Part shown: positions 19,023 to 28,002 of the stretch, piece after piece
Position numbering within the stretch: the stretch's first letter is position 1
Layout of the letters: the number at the start of each line of letters is the position of its first letter
NCBI GenBank assembly: GCA_963422595.1
Contig: OY730298.1
Location: 1,116,001-1,180,000, forward strand
DNA: 64,000 bases
Reading direction: 5' to 3'
From: G963422595 sp963422595
Lineage (GTDB): Bacteria; Pseudomonadota; Gammaproteobacteria; UBA4575
Made by a program: the position numbers and the translations under genes
The notes under the pieces: generated by a model
What the model was told of the DNA's origin: nothing
What the model saw: only the letters and a program-made list of their open reading frames with translations
Databases searched by the model: none

Positions 19023-19080
19023 CTCGGGTTTGCAATACTGATCTTCGTAAAGTTCGTTAATCCACTTCGGAGATACAGTT

Positions 19081-20124
19081 ATGGCTACAGATGTTTTATT
19101 TAAGTTAAAAATCAACGGTGATGTCTACGAGACGGAAAAATCGGCTCTTTCAGGCAAGGAACTTCTTTGTCTGGCAGGTAAAGCCCCGTCTTCAGATCAC
19201 ATCATCTACCTTCTTCTTGAAGATGGAGACATGGAGAGTATCAGGACTACGGAATTTGTTGATCTTCAACGCAGTGGAGTTGATAAATTCCGCACCTTTA
19301 AGACTGATGCTATCTATCGCCTTGAGGTTGATGGGAAACCCCGTGAATGGGGATCTGATTTCATCGCCGGGCGGGCTATAAAGCGCCTTGCCGGTGTTGA
19401 TAACCCTGAAGATGTCGGGCTTTGGCAGAAAGTCGCTGACGGCGACGACAAGCTCATCAGGAATCGCGATATAGTCGATTTGACTTGCGATGGTATAGAA
19501 ACCTTTAGAATTGGAGCTAAATACTCTATCTGTATTGAAGGGAATATCTTTGAATGGCCCAGCAAAACCATCACAACCGAAGAGATTATTCAGCTCGGCG
19601 GCTGGGATGCCAGCCAAGGTGCTGTGGAGGTCGATAAAGACCAGAATGAGAGAACGCTGGCCTCCAGTGAAATCATCAAGTTAAAGCCTGGCCATAATTT
19701 CTGCAAAAAGCAGCGCTTCAAACGTGGATTTGACCAGAATTCACGCATAGGGCAAGAGCTGCTGCTTTTGCGGAAGAATTTTGAAGCCGTCGGTTATAAA
19801 GAAGTCAAAAATCTTCACTGGTTCAAGATTGACGGATACTCTCTTCCGGGTCCATTAAGTCCCGAGAACGTGTCTGTTGTCTTTAGTGTGACGGCGGGAC
19901 ACCCAGTCCCCAAACCCTATGGATTTTATGTGCAATCGGGTGTTGCGCTTAACGGAAGGGTTCTCTCTCTTAACAACCCTCAGCATCAGCCACCTTTTGA
20001 GGGCAACTGGCGTTTTGCTTCATGGGATGCTGAACATTGGAGACCGGGTTCTGACGTGATGTGCGGCGACAATCTGTGGGGATGGGCGAGAAGTTTTCGT
20101 AACCGTCTTTTGGATGGCGAATAA
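19081..20124 (+). CDS. Fused triple ubiquitin-like / E2-like conjugating protein
   Basis: This 347-residue protein has three tandem ubiquitin-like repeats of about 70 residues (6-76, 78-147, 148-217). They begin FKLKINGDVYE, YRLEVDGKPRE and YSICIEGNIFE, resembling the bacterial multi-ubiquitin domain. Residues ~218-347 resemble the prokaryotic E2 family E: LLLLRKNFEAVGYKE, YGFYVQSGVALNG, FASWDAEHWRPGSDVMCGDNLWGW. Cys328 is a candidate catalytic residue. No diglycine tail ends any repeat, so release of a free modifier would need cleavage, plausibly by the adjacent JAB protease. The stop overlaps the next ATG (TAATG). The family is related to bacterial Bil/Bub-type conjugation systems; its substrate is unknown. 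Confidence 0.85.
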   Translation: MATDVLFKLKINGDVYETEKSALSGKELLCLAGKAPSSDHIIYLLLEDGDMESIRTTEFVDLQRSGVDKFRTFKTDAIYRLEVDGKPREWGSDFIAGRAIKRLAGVDNPEDVGLWQKVADGDDKLIRNRDIVDLTCDGIETFRIGAKYSICIEGNIFEWPSKTITTEEIIQLGGWDASQGAVEVDKDQNERTLASSEIIKLKPGHNFCKKQRFKRGFDQNSRIGQELLLLRKNFEAVGYKEVKNLHWFKIDGYSLPGPLSPENVSVVFSVTAGHPVPKPYGFYVQSGVALNGRVLSLNNPQHQPPFEGNWRFASWDAEHWRPGSDVMCGDNLWGWARSFRNRLLDGE

Positions 20125-20657
20125 TGCAGTATTTTATCGACCTTACTAATACCCAGTATGAAAAGCTTTGGGCGCATCTTTTGCCCGACGAAGCGTGCGT
20201 TGAATCAGCGGCTTTCATCTTTGCAGACCTTGAGACGTCGAATGACTCTAAAGTTCTAAGGGCTCGGGATGTGTTTCTTGTTCCTAAATCCGGTTTCCAG
20301 TTTCAGTTTGATGATTATATTGAGCTATCTGATGAGACCAGAATCTCGATCATAAAAAAGGCGCATCACTCGGAAACGGCGTTGGTCGAGCTTCATTCAC
20401 ATCCGTTTGATAGTCCTTGGGCGGCGACATTTTCACTCGCTGATATAGCCGGTTTTGAAGAAACAGTGGCCCATATGTGGTGGCGTCTTCCGGGAAGGCC
20501 GTACGCGGCAATTGTGGCGGCCCCTAACGGTTTTGATGCACTGATCTGGTCGAAAGACCCCCATACGCCGGAATTCGTGACCGCTCTTCGCGTAGACGGG
20601 AGAACATTAACGCCAACAGGAAAAACTCTGAGAGGTAACCATGCCATTAGCCAATGA
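20124..20657 (+). CDS. JAB/JAMM metalloprotease, deubiquitinase-like
   Basis: This is a 177-residue protein with a JAMM zinc site: ELHSHPF at residues 89-95 (H91 and H93) followed by SLAD (S104, D107). The gap between second His and Ser is slightly longer than in the canonical H-x-H-x7-S-x2-D. JAB proteins in bacterial ubiquitin-like operons process the modifier or remove it from targets. The gene begins inside the stop of the poly-UBL/E2 gene and overlaps the E1 gene by 17 bases, so the three are translated as one unit. There is no signal peptide, so it should be cytoplasmic. Confidence 0.85.
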   Translation: MQYFIDLTNTQYEKLWAHLLPDEACVESAAFIFADLETSNDSKVLRARDVFLVPKSGFQFQFDDYIELSDETRISIIKKAHHSETALVELHSHPFDSPWAATFSLADIAGFEETVAHMWWRLPGRPYAAIVAAPNGFDALIWSKDPHTPEFVTALRVDGRTLTPTGKTLRGNHAISQ

Positions 20658-21510
20658 AAGATTCGATAGGCAGATAGCGATTTTCGGGCTTGAAGGCCAA
20701 GCGCGAATTCAAGCTACCAAGGTTGTGCTCGTAGGTTACGGCGGCCTTGGAACATTCGTTCTGTCGCAAATTTGTTTGTTGGGCGTGAAGCACCTAACTG
20801 TGGTTGAGCATGAAACTTTCTCGGCAACCAACCGAAATAGATATTTAGGTTTCTTGCATAGCGACTATGACTCGGAAAAAGGTATCGGCGTTGATAAAAT
20901 CGTCGTCGCAGAAAGAGTTGCTAAAGGCATTGATCCGGATATTAGCATCACACTTATTCGTGACAGGCTGGAATCGCGTGAAGCCTTCAATGCAATCATG
21001 AGCGCAGATATCGTTATCGGTTGCCTTGATAGCGATGGTGCCCGGTTAATTCTCAATGAAGTGTGTATCGCTTACGGGGTCACCTACATTGATTTGGCAA
21101 GTGAAGTCTTTGAAGACGGGGCATACGGGGGCCGTGTCGCCGTGATCAAAGACGGCCATGGCTGCCTTCATTGTATGGCCGATGGTCTTGATCAGACTGA
21201 AATCAGACGATACCTCGCTGATGAGGATCAACTCGAAAATGAAGCAATAGTTTATGGTGTAAATATAGCTAGCTTGGCCATCGGTTCCGGCCCATCAGTT
21301 GTAGATTTGAACGGTATTATTGCTTCGCTTGGGGTTCAGGAGTTCAAGTTGCTTGTTACTGATCCACAGAAGAGTACTCGCTATTTGAACTATCGCGGAC
21401 ATTTGAAAACAATTAGCAAAGTAGATATCAGCCAGCATCCGATTTGTTATTGTTGCGCTCAATTTAATAAGCGTAATGCAGCCGAAATATTGAGATATCT
21501 AAAGGTCTAG
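20641..21510 (+). CDS. ThiF/E1-like ubiquitin-activating enzyme
   Basis: This is a 289-residue adenylating enzyme of the ThiF/MoeB/E1 superfamily. The nucleotide-binding loop is VVLVGYGGLGTFVLSQI (about residues 26-42), followed by VVEHETFSATNRNRY with the conserved arginine region, and then IVIGCLDSDGARLILNE. Two Cys pairs, CLHC (about 178) and CYCC near the end, resemble the structural zinc site of MoeB/ThiF. It would activate the carboxy end of a ubiquitin-like protein by AMP formation and pass it to the E2 domain encoded two genes upstream. The likely catalytic cysteine is not obvious. It is the last gene of the operon. Confidence 0.88.
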   Translation: MPLANERFDRQIAIFGLEGQARIQATKVVLVGYGGLGTFVLSQICLLGVKHLTVVEHETFSATNRNRYLGFLHSDYDSEKGIGVDKIVVAERVAKGIDPDISITLIRDRLESREAFNAIMSADIVIGCLDSDGARLILNEVCIAYGVTYIDLASEVFEDGAYGGRVAVIKDGHGCLHCMADGLDQTEIRRYLADEDQLENEAIVYGVNIASLAIGSGPSVVDLNGIIASLGVQEFKLLVTDPQKSTRYLNYRGHLKTISKVDISQHPICYCCAQFNKRNAAEILRYLKV

Positions 21511-21511
21511 C

Positions 21512-21748
21512 TCAAGGACAAGGTGCCCTTGAAGCCAGTTCATTCTGAATATTCTCGATGGATGCCAGCGCATTTCTGCGCTGATAGCAATCAGACTCAC
21601 TTCTGGCAAGTTCGTTAAACGCCTCTCTTAAATAGGCGTACAGCCCGTTTTCGTTTTTAGCTGCCAATTCAAATCGCGTAACCAGTTTTATTGTTACCTC
21701 CTGATGTTGGAGGCCGCGACCATCGCGGCCTTTCGTGTGACCGTTCAA
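21512..21748 (-). repeat. Left copy of duplicated small-ORF repeat (start codon lost)
   Basis: This segment is a diverged copy of 27823-28060. It encodes, on the minus strand (21691 to 21512), the same ~59-residue product (KLVTRFELAAKNENGLYAYL...). The start codon read as ATG in the right copy is ATA here, so this copy should be silent. Both copies carry an upstream GC hairpin (here 21712-21730, GGCCGCGA/TCGCGGCC). The two copies bound the cassette holding the RHH, methylase-nuclease, Argonaute and SIR2 genes. Confidence 0.75.
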
Positions 21749-21859
21749 TCACCATTGGGGAGTCTTCGCGCTAGCCCAAACCCCATCGACCAGAGCTTGG
21801 AGAAGTGCCTCTCCATCTGGACTGAACCATGCACCAACCGTCCGCTGTTTGGATACCGT

Positions 21860-21950
21860 AAACTGGTCACAGTTTAATCATGGCCAATCCTGCGCGGATT
21901 GGATGCCGTGAGCGTTTCACCGCTCAACCACGACCAAGGAATGTCCTTGG
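21860..21950. promoter_or_regulatory. Run of four consecutive perfect stem-loops
   Basis: Four perfect inverted repeats follow one another in about 90 bases: 21860-21875 (AAACTG/CAGTTT), 21884-21902 (CCAATCC/GGATTGG), 21909-21926 (TGAGCG/CGCTCA) and 21934-21950 (CCAAGGA/TCCTTGG). There is no T run, so ordinary termination is unlikely. Possibilities are a structured RNA leader, a transfer or single-strand initiation site, or a recombination site. No protein gene is convincing between 21749 and 22014. Confidence 0.45.
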
Positions 21951-21968
21951 ATACTAGACACTGTTCAG

Positions 21969-21997
21969 GTGCATCATACTGATGTATAGTGATGCAC
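21969..21997 (+). promoter_or_regulatory. Inverted-repeat operator overlapping a -10 box, upstream of RHH gene
   Basis: The arms GTGCATCA (21969-21976) and TGATGCAC (21990-21997) are perfectly inverted around a 13-base centre. A TATAGT (21985-21990) lies within, and the GGAGGGG ribosome site and ATG (22015) follow directly. Ribbon-helix-helix proteins commonly bind such repeats and repress their own operon, so autoregulation is the likely reading. Confidence 0.55.
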
Positions 21998-22014
21998 ATT
22001 ATCGGAGGGGTTCT

Positions 22015-22221
22015 ATGGCCGTAAAATCTAAGAAGTCTACCCGCATTACTGTCAGCTTAGCTGATAACGAGCATGCAGGACTAGCAACTTTGGCTGAAAA
22101 ATATGATGTATCTCTGTCATGGTTGACTCGTAAAGCTGTATTGGAGTTTCTTCAACAATACGGGAAAGGCGGTGGGCAGTTATCACTCGACCTTCCCTCT
22201 GAATCCAAGGTGGGAGAATAA
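22015..22221 (+). CDS. Ribbon-helix-helix (CopG/Arc-like) regulator
   Basis: This is a 68-residue protein whose STRITVSLADNEHAGLATLAEKYDVSLSWLTRKAVLEFL fits the ribbon-helix-helix fold (beta strand, then two helices). I chose ATG 22015 because GGAGGGG lies just before it; an ATG at 21982 is also open but falls inside the operator-like repeat. It overlaps the next gene (AATGA). It probably controls expression of the downstream restriction-modification gene, acting like a C protein. It is short but well supported by start site and motif. Confidence 0.8.
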   Translation: MAVKSKKSTRITVSLADNEHAGLATLAEKYDVSLSWLTRKAVLEFLQQYGKGGGQLSLDLPSESKVGE

Positions 22222-24752
22222 TGAACCAAGTTGCATTTGCAGAAACAGCCGAGTTCTACCGGGTTGATGCATCTCTTAAGCTTGATCCTAAGAAGCGGTC
22301 TGTACTTGGTCAATATATGACACCAGCCCCAATTGGTCGTTTTATGGCGAGTTTGTTTGACGACCTTACAGGAGATTTACATATCCTTGACCCGGGTGCT
22401 GGAGTAGGGTCTTTGACAGCAGCTTTAGTTGAACGACTATGTGATGCTGCTGTTAAGCCTGATTCTGCTGAACTGGTGACATATGAGATTGAGTCTCTAT
22501 TAATCGAATACTTAAAAAATACTTTAGCTGAATCTCAGGTTCAATGTCAGTCTGCACATATAAAATCTGAGTACACGATATGCGAGGATGACTTTATCCT
22601 AAGCCACCCTGCTAATCAGGTAGACATATTCAGCTCAACTGCGTCATCGGCTGATGATGGCTTTACCCATGTCATCATGAATCCACCCTACAAGAAAATT
22701 AACTCATCATCCGAGCATCGCTTGGCACTGCATAAAGCTGGGGTTGAAACATCCAATCTTTATACAGCGTTCATGTATCTGGCAGCCAAACGCCTTAAAG
22801 ATGGGGGGGAAATGGTTGCTATCGTGCCAAGATCATTTTGTAACGGGCCTTACTTCAAGCCGTTTAGAGAACAGTTTTTTTCAGTGATGACATTGCGTCA
22901 TATTCATGTCTTCGAGAAGAGAAACAGCGCATTTAAGGGCGACGAAGTTCTGCAGGAGAATATTATTATTCACGCTGTAAAAGCCGCAAAGCGATCACAG
23001 ATAGCCATTACTACGAGTCAGGGCGGTCAGTTTGAATATGACCATAACACCCGTACTTGTGTTGGCGAAGATATGACACAGAGGTCTGTTGATTATAGTA
23101 GTGTTATTAGAGAAAACGACCCTGATCAATTCGTGCATATCGCTACGAATGGCCTCGAACAAGGCATTGTGGATCGGATGGCGCACTTCACGGCATCCTT
23201 ATCTGACTTGGACATGCAGATATCGACAGGCCCAGTAGTAGACTTCAGATTAAAGGATGATTTACGCGCAAAGCCGGAAAAAGACTCTGTTCCACTTTTG
23301 TATGCAGCACATTTTCAACATAGAAAACTTGAATGGCCAAAGGTGATGAAAAAACCTAATGCTATCCATGTTTCAGAGCAAAGCCGAAAATGGTTGTGGA
23401 AAAATGAAGGCCACTACGTCATTACACGACGCTTTACTTCTAAGGAAGAACGGCGGCGTATTGTTGCTTCTGTATACACGTCAGAATTACCCGGTGACTT
23501 GATTGGCTTTGAGAATCATTTAAATGTATTTCACACAAAGCAAAACGGTATGTCTCCCTTTTTAGCAAAGGGTTTGTCCGTTTACCTTAACAGTAGTTTC
23601 GTAGACAGGTTTTTTAGACAGTTTAATGGGCATACTCAGGTTAACGCGACCGACTTACGGTCACTGAAATACCCAGATCGGGAGGCATTAGAGCGCATAG
23701 GAAAACAAACTGATGGAGTGGCGCTTACCCAAGATGAAATTGATAATATTATTGAAGGGGAAATCGCACATATGGCACAAGATATGAATCCGCTACGCGC
23801 TCAACAAAAGATAGACGAAGCATTAGACATTCTAAAAGCATTAGGAATGCCACGAGGTCAGCAAAATGAACGTTCAGCATTAACATTGCTTGCTCTCTTG
23901 AACCTTAAACCTGAAGAACAGTGGAACGACCTTCAAAAACCTTTGATGGGCATTACTCCCATCATGGACTATGCACGCGAAAGTTACGGGCGAGAATATG
24001 CACCAAATACTCGTGAGACATTTCGTCGCCAAACCATGCACCAATTTGTTGAAGCAGGCATTGCTCTTTATAACCCTGATAAACCTGATCGTCCGGTAAA
24101 TAGCCCGAAAGCCTGCTATCAAATTAGCGAAGAAGCCTACCAAGTTATTTCGGCGTTTGGTACAGACGCTTGGGAGACGACTCTTGAAGCTTATCTCGAT
24201 GGTCAAGAAACATTAGCTGCAAAATGGGCTAAGCATCGTCAGATACAGATGATCCCTGTCGTCGTTGCAGATGGTGAGGAAATCAAATTGATGCCCGGTG
24301 CACACAGCGAACTCATCAAGCAGATTATTATTGAATTCGCTCCACGCTTTGCGCCGGGCGCAGAAGTTATCTACGTGGGAGACACTGGTGATAAAGTTGG
24401 TTACTTTCAGGAGGCACAGCTTGCGGGATTTGGTGTGACTGTCGATCAGCACGGAAAGATGCCTGATGTAGTTCTCTATTTTGGTGAGAAAAACTGGCTG
24501 CTTCTCATTGAGTCTGTAACCAGCCATGGCCCGGTTGACGCAAAGCGCCACAATGAACTTGCTTCTTTATTTGAAGGTGCTGTTCACGGTCTTGTTTATG
24601 TGACGGTCTTCCCTGATCGAAGTGTAATGGCTCGGTATTTGGGAGATATATCTTGGGAAACTGAAGTCTGGTGTGCAGATGCCCCAACGCATCTTATCCA
24701 CTTCAATGGCGAAAGGTTTCTTGGGCCATATGAAAAGGCTGAGGAAAAATAA
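22221..24752 (+). CDS. Fused N6-adenine methyltransferase and BsuBI/PstI-type endonuclease
   Basis: This is an 843-residue single-chain restriction-modification enzyme. The amino part has SAM motif I HILDPGAGVGSLTAAL (about residues 55-70) and catalytic motif IV VIMNPPYKK (about 152), with motif I before IV. The carboxy ~160 residues match the BsuBI/PstI endonuclease family: ELIKQIIIEFAPRFAPGAEVIYVGDTGDK, HGKMPDVVLYF, NWLLLIESVTSHGPVDAKRH. That family usually cuts CTGCAG, but the target here cannot be read from sequence. BsuBI and PstI themselves have separate M and R genes. It overlaps the RHH gene. The frame is intact and lies in the repeat-bounded cassette. Confidence 0.88.
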   Translation: MNQVAFAETAEFYRVDASLKLDPKKRSVLGQYMTPAPIGRFMASLFDDLTGDLHILDPGAGVGSLTAALVERLCDAAVKPDSAELVTYEIESLLIEYLKNTLAESQVQCQSAHIKSEYTICEDDFILSHPANQVDIFSSTASSADDGFTHVIMNPPYKKINSSSEHRLALHKAGVETSNLYTAFMYLAAKRLKDGGEMVAIVPRSFCNGPYFKPFREQFFSVMTLRHIHVFEKRNSAFKGDEVLQENIIIHAVKAAKRSQIAITTSQGGQFEYDHNTRTCVGEDMTQRSVDYSSVIRENDPDQFVHIATNGLEQGIVDRMAHFTASLSDLDMQISTGPVVDFRLKDDLRAKPEKDSVPLLYAAHFQHRKLEWPKVMKKPNAIHVSEQSRKWLWKNEGHYVITRRFTSKEERRRIVASVYTSELPGDLIGFENHLNVFHTKQNGMSPFLAKGLSVYLNSSFVDRFFRQFNGHTQVNATDLRSLKYPDREALERIGKQTDGVALTQDEIDNIIEGEIAHMAQDMNPLRAQQKIDEALDILKALGMPRGQQNERSALTLLALLNLKPEEQWNDLQKPLMGITPIMDYARESYGREYAPNTRETFRRQTMHQFVEAGIALYNPDKPDRPVNSPKACYQISEEAYQVISAFGTDAWETTLEAYLDGQETLAAKWAKHRQIQMIPVVVADGEEIKLMPGAHSELIKQIIIEFAPRFAPGAEVIYVGDTGDKVGYFQEAQLAGFGVTVDQHGKMPDVVLYFGEKNWLLLIESVTSHGPVDAKRHNELASLFEGAVHGLVYVTVFPDRSVMARYLGDISWETEVWCADAPTHLIHFNGERFLGPYEKAEEK

Positions 24753-24798
24753 ATGTCTGCCATCAAAAAAATGGAAGTGAAACGTATGGGAAGCGATC

Positions 24799-26708
24799 TT
24801 GTCTGATATCGCTCTAAATTTCGTTCCGCTTAAGGAGCAAGATCGCAGTGTAACGATCTACCGAAAGCTTGTTGATGATAGCTCCCAGTCTAAATCAGAT
24901 GACGATTTTCGTGTAAATCTTCCAGAGCATGAAGACGATGATGAATGGCAACCATTCGATGTTTCAACATCTGAGAAAGAAGAATATGAATCGTATACCT
25001 ATAAGTTTGGCGAGAATTCTGTCTTAACAGTTCATTTGATTTATTCGGATTTGCTTGGCCTGATGAGTTCGGCTGAAGCGGATATCGAATATTACACAGC
25101 AAGAAAATCGATATCCTTGAAGGAAGTGCGGTTCGTAAAAGAAAAGTTCGACGATGGTGCGACGGAGATCGTCGTCAAGCCCTATTACTTGAAATCGAAA
25201 AAGCTGTTCGGATTCCTTCTGGAGCACAAGTACTCCCTCAACGAAGGAGAGCCGTTCAATAGACAAACGCAAATTCGCAGCTTGTCGTTGGACAAGTCAG
25301 GTAAGCCGAATATCTATTTCTACAAAGACAAGAAATCGGTAATCGAATCATTCTCTTGTACCGTGCTTGCACCGTTGATGTCCTCTTCACCTCTTGAGAT
25401 TGAAACAGAACTCGAAAACCTTACCGCGAAACAACTCGATGTAAAAACCTATCTGGTTGGCAAGGGAAGTAAAGCCAAATCTCAGTTCATGGGTATCAGG
25501 TCGAACGGCCCGTATCGTCCGATGGAGGATAACGTTAGATATCTATTCCTATTTACAGAAAGAACGAGATCATTAGCGAGAGATGTATATCTTGGATTGC
25601 TGGGCAAGCTTTTCCCCGGACAGTTCTCTGGTCTTGAGAAAATGTTTTCTGTACCGATCTACAAGGACATCGTTGAACACCATCTCGTAGAGACATTCAG
25701 CGCTGATGCGATAACGGCTGTGGAAACGAAAATACAAGAACTAAAGGTACGGTATCCAGACGAGAAGATCATGCTCGTCGCAGTTCTTCCCAAGGGTTTC
25801 AAAGGGGTTGAGGCTGCCTTCGACGCCTACGGGCATCTCAAACTATTGGCATTGAGAAATAACGCTTATTGTCAGGTTGTGACTGAAGATACGTTCTTCA
25901 AGAAGGATCAGTTGAAATGGTCTGTTTCTAACATCGGCCTGCAAGTATTTAGCAAGCTTGGCGGTGCTCCATGGCTTGTTCAGCCAGCAAAAAGCAATTG
26001 TCTGATATTTGGTATTGGGAGCGTTCAAGAAAAGCTTGATGGTTCCACTATAAGGTATACCGCATATACAGTTTGTCTGGATGCCAGCGGCGATTTCAAA
26101 TATATCAAGCCATTGTCATCTTCTAATGATGAAACAACCTATCTTGAAAACTTAAAACAAAACTTGTCGCAGGTGTTATCGAGTGAATTAGGTGATCAAT
26201 ATAGGTCTCTTGTGCTGCATTTACCTTACAAGATCAACCGCAATGAGATAGATATTATCAAAGAAGTAGTCGGTCAAGTAAGAGGCGACGATGAGTTTGA
26301 GGTAATAGTTGTAAGGATAAATACAAAGCATAAATTTTTAGGGTTTAGCGACCACAACACCTCCGTTCCATATGAAAGCAACTACGTTCAGCTCTCAAAG
26401 AATGAATTTCTGATTTGGGCAGAGAGGGATTGCAGTATGGAAAGGAGGTGCTACATAAGCGAGTTTCCGAGCCGTTGTATGTGGATTTTATTGAGTCACG
26501 AGAGGAATGGGCGACCAAGAAGGATTGCCTACAAGATATTCTTAATTTAACTGGTGCGAATTGGCGAGGATTCAATTCAAAAGCTCAGCCAATCTCTATT
26601 CTGTATTCTCGTCTAATAGCCAAGTTCATGAAGGAGTTTTCACATCTCGAAAATGTAAATGATATGAGCATAGTGAGCGCAGAATCGGAGGCACCATGGT
26701 TCTTATAG
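24799..26708 (+). CDS. Long prokaryotic Argonaute, catalytically inactive type, frameshifted
   Basis: The main frame (TTG 24799 to about 26425) ends with MID-PIWI features: LMLVAVLPKG-like strand, CQVVTEDTFFKK, SVSNIGLQVFSKLGGAPWLV (5'-phosphate pocket Q and K), and VLHLPYKINRNEID. Where active enzymes have IGID, this one has FGIGS, so slicer activity is probably lost. After FLIWAE the frame shifts at a GGG run near 26427 and continues GLQYGKEVLHKRVSEPLYV to 26708. The true start may be ATG 24753 or 24771 in another frame (MEVKRMGSD), implying a second lesion near 24798. Total ~650 residues, long-B-like. It should use a guide to sense foreign nucleic acid and trigger the SIR2 partner. Confidence 0.8.
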
Positions 26709-26721
26709 GAAGGAAAACAAT

Positions 26722-27810
26722 ATGGGCTTAAGAGAAGATTCCTTATTGTTTCTCCTTGGTGCAGGCGCGAGCGTGGATGCAGGAATCAAGCATGCGAAGG
26801 CAATGACGCTTGATATCGAAGAAAAAATCCGATCAGATAAAGACTTCAAAGAATTTAACGATCTCTATAACTATCTAAAAAGTTCTATCATTTATCAGCG
26901 TGGCCTTGAAGGCGCATTTGAAGATCAGACAGCAACCATTGAAGAGCTGCTTGACGTATTGTCAGAAATTAATCAGAAGCACCAGAACAAGTTATACCCG
27001 TTTATTGGTGGTTGGAATACACACCTGCTCAAAGTGGCAGGTGAAGAATTCGAGAAAGTGGCAAAGCTTGATAAGCAGATACGTGGCCAACTGTTTCAGT
27101 GGATTAATATCAGTAACTACGACAACGCCAGATACTTTCGTGGATTCAAAGACCTTGTTGCCGATATAGGCAGTGCGGTTCGCGTATTTACACTAAATTA
27201 CGATATTTGCGTAGAAAAAGCGCTGGCTGGAACTGATTTTGGTATTGAGCTTGGATTTAATGGTGGGCGCGAACGGGAGGCAACCAAGTTCGATGCTAAC
27301 GAGAATACCGACGTAGGGATGTATCTCTACAAGCTCCATGGATCAATTGACTGGGAAAGAGATAAAGCAAACGGTAATGTTCTGAAACTCTGCGATAATC
27401 CTCAGCCGAGCCCTGAACTAATCTTTGGTACAGCAGCAAAACTAAGTTCAATCGACCCATATTTATTTTATGTGCATGAGCTTCGAAAATATTCGTTAAA
27501 TGAAGCACTAAGATTCATTGTAGTTATCGGATACAGTTTTAGCGATGACTATGTGAATGGTCTTATCGGGCAAGCTGTAACTCGGAGCGAATACCTAAAG
27601 GTATTAGTTGTTGCGCCTGTATTCGAGGATAAAAAAGATTTGGTTCTGGGGCGTATTTCACAGGAAAAATCTCGAATATCTTCACTCTTGAACGTTCCAA
27701 TCGAGCGGATTGAATATGAAAACAAGACCGCAAAGCAATTCTTCAAGGAGCGAATGGAGCTTTCTTATTTCACTGAGTTATCTGGCGCGGGTGATGATGA
27801 TCCGTTCTAA
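26722..27810 (+). CDS. SIR2-family NAD-binding protein, Argonaute-associated effector
   Basis: This is a 362-residue SIR2-like protein. LLFLLGAGASVDAGIKHAK is the NAD-binding start, FTLNYDICVEKAL and YKLHGSIDWERD the Asn/His active-site region, and RFIVVIGYSFSDDYVNGLI the later SIR2_2 signature. It begins 14 bases after the Argonaute frame. No APAZ domain is fused, which separates it from short-Argonaute SIR2-APAZ partners and fits the arrangement in which a long inactive Argonaute activates a separate SIR2 protein that depletes NAD+ and kills the infected cell. That role is inferred from neighbours and family. Confidence 0.88.
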   Translation: MGLREDSLLFLLGAGASVDAGIKHAKAMTLDIEEKIRSDKDFKEFNDLYNYLKSSIIYQRGLEGAFEDQTATIEELLDVLSEINQKHQNKLYPFIGGWNTHLLKVAGEEFEKVAKLDKQIRGQLFQWINISNYDNARYFRGFKDLVADIGSAVRVFTLNYDICVEKALAGTDFGIELGFNGGREREATKFDANENTDVGMYLYKLHGSIDWERDKANGNVLKLCDNPQPSPELIFGTAAKLSSIDPYLFYVHELRKYSLNEALRFIVVIGYSFSDDYVNGLIGQAVTRSEYLKVLVVAPVFEDKKDLVLGRISQEKSRISSLLNVPIERIEYENKTAKQFFKERMELSYFTELSGAGDDDPF

Positions 27811-27822
27811 ATCACGGTTGGC

Positions 27823-28002
27823 TCAAGGGCATGTTGCCCTTGAAGCCAGTTCATTCTGAATAGTCTCGATAGATGCCAGTGCGTTTTGTCGTTGATGGCT
27901 GTCAAGCTCACTTCTCGCAAGTTCGTTAAAAGCCTCCCTGAGTAAAGCATTCAGCTCGTTTTCGTTCTTTGCTGCCAATTCAAATTTTGTAACCAGTTTC
28001 AT
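27823..28002 (-). CDS. Small conserved helical protein, right copy of repeat (intact)
   Basis: This is a 59-residue protein with ATG at 28002 and a good GGAGG site. The sequence (MKLVTKFELAAKNENELNAL...QNALASIETIQNELAS) is charged and alpha-helical. I do not know its function. It is duplicated at 21512-21691, where the start codon is ATA. The repeat extends upstream past the start to about 28060 and includes a GC hairpin (28023-28041). The orientation is opposite to the neighbouring defence genes. Being the intact copy, this one is the more likely to be expressed. Confidence 0.6.
   Translation of the reverse strand: MKLVTKFELAAKNENELNALLREAFNELARSELDSHQRQNALASIETIQNELASRATCP

Noticed and set aside
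18919..19080. Rho-independent terminator at the A/T-rich tract before the ubiquitin-like operon
   Set aside because: T and A runs are present but no GC stem precedes them.
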